From contig NZ_CP067420.1 of the NCBI RefSeq assembly GCF_016653635.2, forward strand, positions 2,053,501 through 2,117,500: 64,000 nucleotides of DNA, given 5' to 3'. A program made the translations under genes and the position numbers. Origin of the DNA: Skermanella sp. TT6. Lineage in GTDB: Bacteria > Pseudomonadota > Alphaproteobacteria > Azospirillales > Azospirillaceae. Below are positions 34,866 through 44,009 of this stretch, piece after piece (within the stretch, counting starts at the first letter, position 1; each line of letters begins with the position of its first letter). The notes under the pieces were generated by a model, which was not told the DNA's origin, did no database searches, and saw nothing but the letters and a program-made list of their open reading frames with translations.

Positions 34866-35414
34866 ATGTTCGATAAAAATAATATTCTATACCTTGTGAC
34901 CGAATTTTCGTGCTATATGTTGGCCGCTACCGACCCAAGCAAGCGGTCCCTGATCAGCATCTCAAAGGCGGAGTTCATCGCCGCATTGCGAGAGTGTGAA
35001 ACCGATTTGGAGTTCCTGCAGACGCGCCGGAAGCTGCAGAACGGCGTATCGGAAGGCAAAGTGGCGGGAGTGCTCTTGTTCAGGCTCTGCCAGAGGCGTA
35101 TCGTCCATCTTCAATTACATGGGCTTGATGAGGATCCGCCCGAAGCGCATACCTTGCAAGAAAAAGCGGCGATACACACTGTCTTGCAGCTTCTGAACCT
35201 CAACATAAGTCAGGATCATCTGTCCAGCTTCATGGGGACTCATCGAAATCCCCATATCACTGCCAAAGCGCTTCAGGATCTGGAGACCGAACTGCTTTAT
35301 CTGGTGAAAAGGCGGCACTGCAACCAGGAGAACCTGGGCATCTTCTTCGATGCGGTATGTTATCTGGACGCTGGGGTCACCCGCCTGAAGGCGTTCCGCG
35401 GCTCGACCTGCTGA
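34866..35414 (+). CDS. Hypothetical protein, 182 aa
   Basis: A frame of 182 codons from ATG 34866; a TTG at 34833 would add 11 residues. The sequence is soluble, Leu-rich and mostly helical in appearance, with Cys and His scattered (for example LYLVKRRHCNQENLGIF). No known motif is recognised. The first ~60 bp are AT-rich compared with the genome and there is no obvious ribosome site. It lies 44 bp after the interrupted small gene and may have shared its transcript, in which case the IS insertion could also affect it. Composition suggests horizontal acquisition. Confidence 0.6.
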   Translation: MFDKNNILYLVTEFSCYMLAATDPSKRSLISISKAEFIAALRECETDLEFLQTRRKLQNGVSEGKVAGVLLFRLCQRRIVHLQLHGLDEDPPEAHTLQEKAAIHTVLQLLNLNISQDHLSSFMGTHRNPHITAKALQDLETELLYLVKRRHCNQENLGIFFDAVCYLDAGVTRLKAFRGSTC

Positions 35415-35486
35415 TGCCGCTCCGGACCGCTCCAATGAACGGCCCGGAGATTTGCGCTTGTATCACTTTGAACGGACAACGGCCAA

Positions 35487-35936
35487 TCAGCCCTTGTTGT
35501 CCAACCGTTCGCTGGCTTCCTTGGCCTTGTCCGCCGACAGGCGGGACAGGCGCTCGCTGAAGCTCAGGAGCTCCTTCAGATTGTCCTGAAGATAACGGTT
35601 CTGGATGTCCAGGACATCGTTCGGGCTGCGCGCCGACGCGAGCTGCTGCATCATTTCCGACTGCCGCTTGGCCGAATGCTTGGCATACTCCGCGCACTCG
35701 GCGGCCGCGCTGCGGGCGCCCGAGGTCATGGTCTCGGCGATCCGCTTCATCATCTCGAAGTTCTGGCCGGAGCGCTGGATCATCTCCTGGGAAACCTTCG
35801 CCGACATTCCCGCCACGTCGGCCATGTTGCCCATCTGGTTGCGAAGCTGGTCGGCCCCTTGGCGAAGCGCGTTCTCGGCCTGCTGGGTCCCCCTGCCGGT
35901 CGCGGCAGCTCCGGTGTTGCCCTTGTCGTCCGCCAT
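35487..35936 (-). CDS. Phasin-family protein
   Basis: 149 residues from ATG 35936, preceded by a strong gggagg site. An N-terminal ~35 residues rich in Gly, Asn and Gln precede a long amphipathic helical domain typical of phasin_2 proteins (QNFEMMKRIAETMTSGA, ECAEYAKHSAKRQSEMMQQL, DNLKELLSFSERLSRLSADKA). Phasins coat polyhydroxyalkanoate granules. No PHA synthase is nearby, so this is one of several scattered copies expected in PHA-storing alphaproteobacteria, or a phasin-like stress protein. Confidence 0.85.
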   Translation of the reverse strand: MADDKGNTGAAATGRGTQQAENALRQGADQLRNQMGNMADVAGMSAKVSQEMIQRSGQNFEMMKRIAETMTSGARSAAAECAEYAKHSAKRQSEMMQQLASARSPNDVLDIQNRYLQDNLKELLSFSERLSRLSADKAKEASERLDNKG

Positions 35937-36062
35937 GTTTTCCTCCCGATGCGGATGGTTGTAGAGGCGCCCTCCCGTCTGCCGGAACCGGCGTCGGGCA
36001 TGGCGACATGGACTCAACACTTGGAAAGACGAAATGTTGTCGGGGATCGGCGCGGAGTTCCC

Positions 36063-37001
36063 TCAGGTCAATCCCACCGTCCGGATCGCGACCACCGCCG
36101 CCGAGGCGCGGTTCTCCACGCCCAGCTTGGCGTAGATCTGCTCCAGATGCTTGTTGACCGTGCGGGCGCTCATGCCCAGGATCTCGCTGATGTCGCGGTT
36201 GGATTTGCCGCGGGCGATCCACAGCAGCACCTCCGACTCCCGCGCGGTCAGGCAGAGCCGTTCCTTCAGCAGGGCCTCCTCGGTGCAGCTCCGGTTGTTG
36301 ACCAGCCTCAGCAGGAACTCGTCGGGGCCGGCGCGGCCGACATAGGTGAACTGGATCCGGTGCCCCTCGTCGCCGCACGTCACGGCGACGCTGTCCGTCC
36401 GCCCGTCGGACCCGGAACCGTCGCGCTCCGCGAGCCAACTCCTGACGGCGGAAGGCAGGCGTCCGCCGTCACCGGCGGCCGCGTCCAGCAGCGGGGCCAG
36501 CAGGATGCTCGCCTGCGGGGTGCACCACAGCACCTCGCCGGCCTTGCTGGCGGCCAGCAGGAACCTGCCGGTGGCGTCCAGCGCGCTGCGGGCGCTCTGG
36601 GCCAGACGCGCATTCGCCAGATGGGCGTGCATCCGCACGATCAGCTCGTCCGGCACGATCGGCTTGGTGACGTAATCGACGCCGCCTGCCTCGAAGCCCG
36701 CGACGATGTGCTCGGTCTCGGTCAGGCCGGTCATGAAGATGACCGGCACATGGGCGACGTTCTTTTTGTCCTTCAGCCGCTTGCAGGTCTCGAAGCCGTT
36801 CATTCCCGGCATGATCGCGTCCATCAGGATCACGTCGGGCGTGATCTCGTCGACCAGCGCCAGCGCCTTGGCTCCTTCGAGCGCCACCAGCACCGTCACT
36901 TCGGCCTCTTCCAGCGCGTCGGTCAGCATGCCGAGCGTTTCCGGGGAATCATCGACGACCAGCACGATGTCGCGTGCCTTCAGCCTATCCAGCATGACCA
37001 T
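36063..37001 (-). CDS. Response regulator, REC-LuxR type with extended linker
   Basis: 312 residues. The N-terminal receiver has the acidic pair in VVDDSPE, the acceptor Asp in VILMDAIMPGMNG and the Lys in YVTKPIVPDE. The C-terminal LuxR helix-turn-helix covers LTARESEVLLWIARGKSNRDISEILGM and the following SARTVNKHLEQIYAKL. Between them is a ~110-residue spacer (140-245), longer than in NarL-type proteins, which may hold a small sensory fold. The gene overlaps the end of the transporter-kinase gene by 17 nt, so the pair is cotranscribed and probably forms one two-component system. Likely targets are the divergent urt-fmd genes (inference). Confidence 0.9.
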   Translation of the reverse strand: MVMLDRLKARDIVLVVDDSPETLGMLTDALEEAEVTVLVALEGAKALALVDEITPDVILMDAIMPGMNGFETCKRLKDKKNVAHVPVIFMTGLTETEHIVAGFEAGGVDYVTKPIVPDELIVRMHAHLANARLAQSARSALDATGRFLLAASKAGEVLWCTPQASILLAPLLDAAAGDGGRLPSAVRSWLAERDGSGSDGRTDSVAVTCGDEGHRIQFTYVGRAGPDEFLLRLVNNRSCTEEALLKERLCLTARESEVLLWIARGKSNRDISEILGMSARTVNKHLEQIYAKLGVENRASAAVVAIRTVGLT

Positions 37002-40000
37002 CGAGCGCCTCCAAGGTCCGCATGTAATCGTCGAGCGCGAGGTCGTTCACCAGCGACTTCATGTGGCTTACGAACGGCCCGCACTCGGGGCTTTTCACCT
37101 CGATCTCGTCGAGCTTGGTCTTGATCCCGCGCACATAGCCGATCCGGCCGAGCTGCCGCAGGTCGTCCAGGTGCCCCCGCCCGGGCACCGTGTCCGGCGG
37201 AAAGCCGGCCCGCGTCGGCTCGGCCGGCTCGACCGAGGCGTCGTGGACCCAGTCCAGCCCCAGCACGGCCCGGATCGCGTCGAGCAGCGCCGGGATCGTG
37301 ATCGGCTTTTCCAGATAGCCGTCATGGGCGGTGCCGCCGTCCTCCTCGGCCCCCGGCTCCGCCCGTCCTTCGGCGGCATTGGCGGAAATCATGATGATCC
37401 GCGCTTTCGCCTCGCCGGACCGCCGCAGCAGCCGGGCGGCGTCGCGCCCGTTGATCCCGGGCATGGAGATGTCCATCAGCACCAGGTCGGGCTGGATCTC
37501 CCGGGCCGAGGCCACGCAGGCCGCGCCGTCCGTAACCGTGAAGACGATGAATCCCAACGGCCCCAGGATGTCGGTGACCAGGTCCCGGTGGTCGGGATCG
37601 TCGTCCGCGACCAGCACCGTCCGGCGCGGCCCGGCATAGCCGGTTATGTTTCGCGCGACGGGGGCCAGCCGGCCGGGCCGCCGCACTTCCGACAGCAGCA
37701 GCTTGACCCGGAACACGCTGCCCTTGCCGGCGGCGCTGCTGACGGAGATCTCGCCGCCCATGATCTCGGTCAGCAGCTTGGTGATGGTCAGCCCCAACCC
37801 CGTGCCGGGCGTCATCCGCGCGCCGGCCTGCTGGCCGCGCACGAACGGCTCGAAGATGCGGCCCAGGTCGTCGGGCAGGATTCCGATGCCGCTGTCCTCC
37901 ACCTCGATGTCGGCGACCTGGCTGCGATAGCGGATGCGGAGCGCGATGAAGCCGCCGGGCGTGAACTTGATGGCGTTGGACAGCAGGTTGATCAGGATCT
38001 GGCGCAGGCGCTTGGCATCGGTATGGACCACCAGCGGCAGCGTGTCGGGCCGGTCGAACACGAATTCGATTCCCTTCGCCGTCGCCTGGAGCCTGAACAT
38101 GTCGACGATCTGGTTCAGGAACTCGACCAGATGGACCTCGTCCCGGTTCAGCCGCAGCCGGCCGGCCTCGATCTTCGAGATGTCGAGCAGCCCCTCGATC
38201 AGGCTCGACAGGTGCTCGGAGCTTCGCCGGATCACCTTGATGGCGTCGCGCCGGCGCGGCGGGATGGTCTGGTCGGCCTCCAGAAGCTGGGCATAGCCGA
38301 AGATCGCGTTCAGCGGCGAGCGCAGCTCGTGGCTCATGCCGACGACGTAGCGGCTCTTGGCGAGATTCGCCGCCTCGGCGACCTCCTTGGCCTTCTGGAG
38401 CTCCGCGTCGGTCCGCTCGTGCGCCTCGATCTCCTGCATCAGCAGGTTGGTCTGGCGCACTGTCTCCTCCTGGGCGACCTTGCGGCTTTCCTGGGCCAGC
38501 ACGAACAGCCAGGTCGCAACCCCGGTGATGATCATCAGGATGAAGAACAGGTTCCAGAAGATGCCGGCGATGGTGTCGCGGTGGGCGTCGTCGTTGAGCA
38601 CCGCCTGATGATAGATCACCGTCAGGATCAGGCCGATGATCAGCCCGAACAGCGCCAGCAGGCCCAGATAGTGGCCCAGGCGGGAGTTGACGCGATCGAC
38701 CATCCGCTCCGGCAGGGCCAGCCTCAGCCAGCCCAGCACTTGCTCCGGCATGCGCGATTGCGGCTTGCAGACATCGTGGCAGCGGGCGTCCAGCGAGCAG
38801 CACAGGGAGCAGATGGCTCCCGAGTAGGCGGGGCAGAACGCCATGTCCTCCCGCTCGAACATATGTTCGCAGATCACGCATCGGATCGTCGGCGTTGCCG
38901 GCAGCAGTCCCGCCGAGGAGCGCGCGATGTAATATTTCCCGCCCGTGGCCCATGCGATCAGGGGGGCCGCGGCGAACGGTACCGCCAGAGCCACGAAGGG
39001 AGCCAGCGCCTGCACCGTGGCACCCAGCAGCCCGGTGAAGGCGAGGGCGGAGGCCAGGACTCCCAGCAGCATCGAGCCGACGCCGACCGGGTTGATGTCG
39101 TACAGGTGCGCCCGCTTGAACTCGATGATCGGCGGGCTCAGCTTCAGCGGCTTGTTGATCAGCAGGTCGGCGACGATGGCTCCGACCCACGAGACCGCGA
39201 CCACCGAGTAAAGGCCCAGGATCTGCTCCAGAGCCTTGTAGATCCCGACCGCCATCAGCAGGAAGGCGATCGCGACGTTGAACACCAGCCAGATCACCCG
39301 TCCCGGATGGCTGTGGGTCAGGCGGGAGAAGAAGTTCGACCAGGCGATGGAGCCGGCATAGGAGTTGGTGACGTTGATCTTGATCTGCGACACGACCACG
39401 AAAGCCACCATCGCGAACAGCGCCATGTCGGCGCTGGTGAACATGTGGCCGAACGCCACCAGATACATCCGCGTCGGTTCCGCCGCCTGCTCGACGGACA
39501 TGCCCTGGCCGACCGCCAGCACCGCCAGGAACGACCCCGCCGCCAGCTTGATCATGCCCAGCACGATCCAGCCCGGCCCGGCCGACAGCAGGGAAGTCCA
39601 CCAGGCGACGCGGTTGCCCCTGCGCCTCACAGGCATGAAGCGCAGGAAATCGACCTGCTCGCCGATCTGGGCGATCAGCGCGAAGATCACGCCCGACGCC
39701 GCCCCGAACAGCAGCAGGTCGAACGATCCGTCCGGCGCCCCGACCAGCCCGGAGTATCCGGTCCATTCCCGCAACCCGTTGGACTGGTGGATCGCGATGA
39801 AGACGAAGGGCAGCACGTGCAGCACCACCCAGACCGGCTGGGTCCAGAGTTGGAACCGGCTGATGAAGGTGATGCCGTGGGTCACCAGCGGGATGACCAC
39901 CAGGGAGCTGATCAGGTAGCCGGCCGACAGGGGGATGCCGAACCCCATCTCCAGCGCCAGGGCCATGATCGCGGCCTCGATCGCGAAGAAAATGAAGGTG

Positions 40001-40374
40001 AAGGAAGCGTAGATCAGCGACGTGATGGTCGAGCCGATATAGCCGAACCCGGCGCCCCGGGTCAGCAGGTCGATGTCCACCCCGTAGCGGGCGGCATAGT
40101 AGCTGATCGGCACCGCCGTGATGAAGATCAGCAGGCCCACGGCCAGGATCGCCGCCATCGCGTTGGTGAAGCCGTAGTTCAGCGTCACCGTCCCGCCGAT
40201 CGCCTCCAGCGCCAGGAACGAGATCGCGCCGAGCGCGGTGTTGGCGACCCGCAGCGCCGACCAGCGGCGCGCACCCTTGGCGGTGAAGCGCAGCGCGAAA
40301 TCCTCCAGGGTCTGGTTGGCGACCCACTGATTGTAGGTGCGCCGGACCCTGACGATTTTCTGAAGCGCCGCCAT
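36985..40374 (-). CDS. NCS1-transporter/hybrid histidine kinase fusion with Cys-rich module
   Basis: 1129 residues. Residues ~1-480 form a 12-helix-like permease domain resembling the NCS1 cytosine/purine/hydantoin family (YGVDIDLLTRGAGFGYIGS, NVTNSYAGSIAWSNFFSRL). A cysteine-rich module follows at 499-536 (C499-x2-C502, C514, C522-x2-CC526, C532, C536), probably metal-binding. Two more membrane helices lie at ~568-590 and ~606-627. HisKA has phospho-His ~682 (MSHELRSPLNAIFGY), then HATPase ([21 protein letters not shown]), a receiver (LVLMDISMPGING) and a C-terminal helical tail. It probably senses a transported nitrogen compound. The response regulator gene overlaps its 3' end and urtA is divergent. 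Confidence 0.9.
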   Translation of the reverse strand: MAALQKIVRVRRTYNQWVANQTLEDFALRFTAKGARRWSALRVANTALGAISFLALEAIGGTVTLNYGFTNAMAAILAVGLLIFITAVPISYYAARYGVDIDLLTRGAGFGYIGSTITSLIYASFTFIFFAIEAAIMALALEMGFGIPLSAGYLISSLVVIPLVTHGITFISRFQLWTQPVWVVLHVLPFVFIAIHQSNGLREWTGYSGLVGAPDGSFDLLLFGAASGVIFALIAQIGEQVDFLRFMPVRRRGNRVAWWTSLLSAGPGWIVLGMIKLAAGSFLAVLAVGQGMSVEQAAEPTRMYLVAFGHMFTSADMALFAMVAFVVVSQIKINVTNSYAGSIAWSNFFSRLTHSHPGRVIWLVFNVAIAFLLMAVGIYKALEQILGLYSVVAVSWVGAIVADLLINKPLKLSPPIIEFKRAHLYDINPVGVGSMLLGVLASALAFTGLLGATVQALAPFVALAVPFAAAPLIAWATGGKYYIARSSAGLLPATPTIRCVICEHMFEREDMAFCPAYSGAICSLCCSLDARCHDVCKPQSRMPEQVLGWLRLALPERMVDRVNSRLGHYLGLLALFGLIIGLILTVIYHQAVLNDDAHRDTIAGIFWNLFFILMIITGVATWLFVLAQESRKVAQEETVRQTNLLMQEIEAHERTDAELQKAKEVAEAANLAKSRYVVGMSHELRSPLNAIFGYAQLLEADQTIPPRRRDAIKVIRRSSEHLSSLIEGLLDISKIEAGRLRLNRDEVHLVEFLNQIVDMFRLQATAKGIEFVFDRPDTLPLVVHTDAKRLRQILINLLSNAIKFTPGGFIALRIRYRSQVADIEVEDSGIGILPDDLGRIFEPFVRGQQAGARMTPGTGLGLTITKLLTEIMGGEISVSSAAGKGSVFRVKLLLSEVRRPGRLAPVARNITGYAGPRRTVLVADDDPDHRDLVTDILGPLGFIVFTVTDGAACVASAREIQPDLVLMDISMPGINGRDAARLLRRSGEAKARIIMISANAAEGRAEPGAEEDGGTAHDGYLEKPITIPALLDAIRAVLGLDWVHDASVEPAEPTRAGFPPDTVPGRGHLDDLRQLGRIGYVRGIKTKLDEIEVKSPECGPFVSHMKSLVNDLALDDYMRTLEALDGHAG

Positions 40375-40541
40375 CCGTCCTCGATCTGCCGTCAGAGTGA
40401 AAAGCCCCCGAAGCGATGGGTGTCGGTCACGCTAGCCCGACGCCTGAATACTAGCATATACGTCAATTGCCGTATTGCTGCATCGCGGCATCGACCGGAA
40501 CCTTTGCGCCTGCCTGACGCCGATAAGCACAAGGAGGTTGC

Positions 40542-41828
40542 ATGTCTTCCGACCATTTCCCGACCGGCCCGGAATCGAACGGTCCCGAATCCACCCTGCG
40601 CCGCAAGCTTCTGCTCGGCATGGCGGCGCTCCCCGCGGCGACGCTGCTGCCGGGGCTGCTCTCCAGGCCCGCCTATGCCCAGGCGCCTGCCACCTCGGCG
40701 GTCAACACGACGGGCCTCGCGGTGACGGACAGCACCGTGCGGGTCGGCATCCTCCATTCCGTCACCGGCACCATGGCGATCAGCGAGACCGGATCGGTCC
40801 AGGCGGAGAAGCTGGCGATCGCGCAGATCAACGAGATGGGCGGCGTTCTCGGCCGCAAGATCGAGTTCATCCAGGAGGACGGCGCCAGTGACTGGCCCAA
40901 CTTCGCGGAAAAGGCCAAGAAGCTGCTGGTCAACGATAAGGCCGCCGCCGTTTTCGGCTGCTGGACGTCGGCATCGCGCAAGGCGGTGCTGCCGGTATTC
41001 GAGCAATACAACGGCATGCTCTACTATCCCACTTTCTACGAGGGGCTGGAGCAGTCGAAGAACGTCATCTATACCGGGCAGGAAGCGACCCAGCAGATCC
41101 TGGCCGGCATCGACTGGGTGGTGAAGGAGAAGCAGGCCAAGAGCTTCTATCTGCTGGGCTCCGACTATATTTGGCCGCGCACCTCCAACAAGATCGCCCG
41201 CAAGCATATCGAGAAGAACAGCCTGAAGGTCGTCGGCGAGGAGTATTTCCCGCTCGGGCATACCCAGTTCAACTCTGTCATCAACAAGATCAAGCTGACC
41301 AAGCCGGACGTGATCTACGCGATCATCGTCGGCGGCTCCAACGTCGCCTTCTACAAGCAGCTCAAGGCGGCCGGCATCGACCTGTCCAAGCAGACGCTGG
41401 TCACCATCTCGGTCACCGAGGACGAGATCCTCGGCATCGGCGGCGAGAACATCGCCGGCGCCTATGCCTGCATGAAGTACTTCCAGTCGCTCGACAACCC
41501 TAACAACAAGGCCTTCGTGGAAGCCTTCAAGAAGATGTGGGGCGAGAACATCGTGATCGGCGACGTGACCCAGGCCGCCTATCTGGGGCCGTGGCTGTGG
41601 AAGCTGACGGTGGAGAAAGCCGGCAGCTTCGACGTGGACAAGGTCGCCGCGGCCTCGCCGGGGATCGAGTTCCCGCAGGCGCCCGAAGGCTATGTCCGGA
41701 TCCACGAGAACCATCACCTGTGGAGCAAGACCCGCGTCGGGAAGGCCAAGGCCGACGGCCAGTACGAGGTGATCTACGAGACCGCCGACCTGATGGAGCC
41801 GGATCCCTTCCCCAAGGGCTACCAGTGA
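40542..41828 (+). CDS. urtA: Urea/short-amide ABC transporter substrate-binding protein
   Basis: 428 residues, after a near-perfect aaggagg ribosome site. A signal peptide of about 47 residues ends at RPAYAQA and includes a long N-terminal extension with RRKLLLG. The body matches UrtA: VRVGILHSVTGTMAISETG, the WTSASRKAVLPVFEQ block, YYPTFYEGLEQSKNVIYTG, and LGSDYIWPRTSNKIARKHIE. It binds urea or short amides in the periplasm. The presence of fmdA and fmdB in the same operon makes formamide or acetamide plausible ligands, as in the Methylophilus FmdDEF system. It is first in a seven-gene operon and probably controlled by the divergent kinase pair. Confidence 0.94.
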   Translation: MSSDHFPTGPESNGPESTLRRKLLLGMAALPAATLLPGLLSRPAYAQAPATSAVNTTGLAVTDSTVRVGILHSVTGTMAISETGSVQAEKLAIAQINEMGGVLGRKIEFIQEDGASDWPNFAEKAKKLLVNDKAAAVFGCWTSASRKAVLPVFEQYNGMLYYPTFYEGLEQSKNVIYTGQEATQQILAGIDWVVKEKQAKSFYLLGSDYIWPRTSNKIARKHIEKNSLKVVGEEYFPLGHTQFNSVINKIKLTKPDVIYAIIVGGSNVAFYKQLKAAGIDLSKQTLVTISVTEDEILGIGGENIAGAYACMKYFQSLDNPNNKAFVEAFKKMWGENIVIGDVTQAAYLGPWLWKLTVEKAGSFDVDKVAAASPGIEFPQAPEGYVRIHENHHLWSKTRVGKAKADGQYEVIYETADLMEPDPFPKGYQ

Positions 41829-41842
41829 CCTGAAGGCGCGTT

Positions 41843-41870
41843 CGGAGGGGCGGCGTCCCCGCCGCCTCCG
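41843..41870 (+). promoter_or_regulatory. Intercistronic hairpin between urtA and urtB
   Basis: The 28 nt from 41843 to 41870 pair as a 6-bp stem, a 2-nt bulge and a 5-bp stem around a 4-nt loop, all GC-rich. There is no following T-run. Its place after the binding-protein gene fits an RNA-stabilising or attenuating hairpin that gives more binding protein than permease. Confidence 0.45.
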
Positions 41871-41929
41871 GTGCGCGGGACGCGCACCCTCCGACCGTGC
41901 GGGAGCACCATTCGTCAGGAGAGCGATCC

Positions 41930-42856
41930 ATGTTCGAAGGCTACACGCTGGCCGAACTCGGCTCCATTTTCGCCATGCAGGGATTCGCCGGTCTGATCCT
42001 GTTTTCCGTTTTCGTGCTGATGGCCCTCGGGCTCGCGATCATCTTCGGGCAGATGGGCGTCATCAACATGGCGCACGGGGAATTTCTGATCCTGGGAGCC
42101 TACATCACCTATTTCACGTCGAATTTCTTCCTCAACCATATCCCGGCCCTGTTCAGCGTCTATTTCTTCGTCGCCATGGCGCTCGCCTTCGTCGGGGCGG
42201 GGGCGTTGGGGATGCTGGTGGAATGGGCGATGATCCGGCACCTCTATCGCCGGCCGCTCGATACGCTGCTGGCGACCTGGGGCCTCAGCCTGATCCTCCA
42301 GCAGTTCTACCGCTCCGTCTTCGGCGCCCGGGAGGTCGGCGTTGAACTGCCGCAGTGGCTGATCGGCTCGCTGCCGGTGACCGACGTGATCGAGGTGCCG
42401 ATCAACGGGCTGTTCGTCATGGCGCTGACCCTGATGATCACGATCGCGGTCGGCGTGCTGATGTACCGCTCGCGCTGGGGCAAGCAGGTCCGGGCCGTCA
42501 TGCAGAACCGGGTCATGGCCGGCGCGGTCGGCATCGATACCGAGAAGGTCGACCGCTACACCTTCGGCATCGGCTGCGGCATCGCCGGGGTCGCCGGAAG
42601 CGCCTTCACCATGGTCGGCTCGACCGGTCCGACTTCCGGTCAGCTCTACATCGTCGACACCTTCCTGGTGGTGGTGTTCGGCGGCGCCCAAAGCCTGCTC
42701 GGCACCATCGCGTCGGCCTTCGTGATCTCCCAGGCCCAGTCCACCATGGAATTCTTCCTCAGCGGCTCGATGGCGAAGGTGCTGACGCTGCTGACGGTCG
42801 TCGGAATTCTCATGCTGCGGCCCCAGGGCCTGTTCGTCCTCAAGGTAAGGCGATGA
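41930..42856 (+). CDS. urtB: Urea/short-amide ABC transporter permease UrtB
   Basis: 308 residues from ATG 41930 after aggaga; an upstream start at 41897 is unlikely. It is a branched-chain-type (LivH-like) permease with about eight membrane helices. UrtB-type features are MAHGEFLILGAYITYF, the cytoplasmic EAA-like RAVMQNRVMAGAVGIDTEKVD, and AGSAFTMVGSTGPTSGQ. The latter is longer than in LivH and typical of UrtB. The protein is shorter than some UrtB proteins (~500), which carry a periplasmic domain. It forms the channel with UrtC. Confidence 0.93.
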   Translation: MFEGYTLAELGSIFAMQGFAGLILFSVFVLMALGLAIIFGQMGVINMAHGEFLILGAYITYFTSNFFLNHIPALFSVYFFVAMALAFVGAGALGMLVEWAMIRHLYRRPLDTLLATWGLSLILQQFYRSVFGAREVGVELPQWLIGSLPVTDVIEVPINGLFVMALTLMITIAVGVLMYRSRWGKQVRAVMQNRVMAGAVGIDTEKVDRYTFGIGCGIAGVAGSAFTMVGSTGPTSGQLYIVDTFLVVVFGGAQSLLGTIASAFVISQAQSTMEFFLSGSMAKVLTLLTVVGILMLRPQGLFVLKVRR

Positions 42857-42866
42857 GGGACCATCC

Positions 42867-44006
42867 ATGAGAAGCGGCAATATCTTTCTCAGGCGCAACG
42901 AAGTCTTCTTCCTGGTCGTTCTGGCGGCCCTGCTGCTGGTCGTCTTCCCCATGGCTCTCGACAGCTTCCGGCTGAACCTGGTCGGCAAATACCTGACCTA
43001 CGCCTTCGTGGCGCTGGGGCTGGTGCTGTGCTGGGGCAACGCCGGCATCCTCAGCCTGGGGCAGGGGATCTTCTTCGGGCTCGGCGGCTACTGCATGGCG
43101 ATGTTCCTTAAGCTCGAAGCCTCCAGCCCGGAGGCGACGGCGATCCAGTCCACGCCCGGCATCCCCGACTTCATGGACTGGAACCAGATCACCGAACTGC
43201 CCTTCTTCTGGCAGCCGTTCCACAGCCTGACCCTGACCGTCGTCGCGATCCTGGTGGTGCCGGCCGCCTTCGCCTGGATCATCGGCGTCGCGATGTTCAA
43301 GCGGCGCGTCGGCGGGGTCTATTTCGCGATCATCACCCAGGCCATCGCCGCGATCCTGACGATCCTGATCATCGGGCAGCAGGGTTATACCGGCGGCATC
43401 AACGGCATCACCGACCTGCGCACGCTGAAAGGCTGGGACATCCGCACCGACTTCGCGAAGGAGGTGCTGTATTTCGTCACCGTCGCCCTGCTTCTCGGCT
43501 GCCTGCTCCTGGCTCAGTTCGTCCGACGCTCCAAGTACGGCCGCATCCTGGTGGCGATCCGCGACAAGGAGGACCGGGTCCGCTTCTCCGGCTACGACGT
43601 CTCCAACTTCAAGATCTTCATCTTCTGCTTCGCCTCCGTCCTGGCAGCGGTCGGCGGGGCGATGTTCACGCTCCAGGTCGGATTCATGTCGCCGTCCTTC
43701 GTCGGCATCGTGCCGTCGATCGAGATGGTGATCTACTGCGCCGTCGGGGGCCGGCTGTCGCTGTTCGGCGCCGTCTACGGCACGCTGTTCGTCAACTACG
43801 CCAAGACGATCTTCTCGGAGAGCTTCCCGGAACTGTGGCTGTTCGCGATGGGCGCCCTGTTCATCGGCGTCGTCATGGCGTTCCCCAACGGCCTTGCCGG
43901 CCTCTGGCAGGTCCATGTCCAGCCGCTGTTCGACCGCTGGGCCGCGTTCCGCGCCGGCGCCCGCCCGATCGCCCCGCCTGCCGCCGCCGCCGAGCGGAGG
44001 ACCTGA
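42867..44006 (+). CDS. urtC: Urea/short-amide ABC transporter permease UrtC
   Basis: 379 residues, ten bases after urtB. A LivM-like permease with the UrtC-specific long insertion after the early helices (residues ~75-110: LEASSPEATAIQSTPGIPDF). Other landmarks are WGNAGILSLGQGIFFGLGGY, the cytoplasmic loop GRILVAIRDKEDRVRFSGYD, and SPSFVGIVPSIEMVIYCAVGG. The C-terminal soluble stretch ([19 protein letters not shown]) is unremarkable. It forms a heterodimeric channel with UrtB. Confidence 0.94.
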   Translation: MRSGNIFLRRNEVFFLVVLAALLLVVFPMALDSFRLNLVGKYLTYAFVALGLVLCWGNAGILSLGQGIFFGLGGYCMAMFLKLEASSPEATAIQSTPGIPDFMDWNQITELPFFWQPFHSLTLTVVAILVVPAAFAWIIGVAMFKRRVGGVYFAIITQAIAAILTILIIGQQGYTGGINGITDLRTLKGWDIRTDFAKEVLYFVTVALLLGCLLLAQFVRRSKYGRILVAIRDKEDRVRFSGYDVSNFKIFIFCFASVLAAVGGAMFTLQVGFMSPSFVGIVPSIEMVIYCAVGGRLSLFGAVYGTLFVNYAKTIFSESFPELWLFAMGALFIGVVMAFPNGLAGLWQVHVQPLFDRWAAFRAGARPIAPPAAAAERRT

Positions 44007-44009
44007 ACC

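Noticed and set aside
36706-40725. A 1339-codon open frame on the + strand.
   Set aside because: It is antisense to the transporter-kinase gene, is rich in Arg, Gln, His and Asp in the manner of a GC-skew shadow, and has no domain-like pattern.
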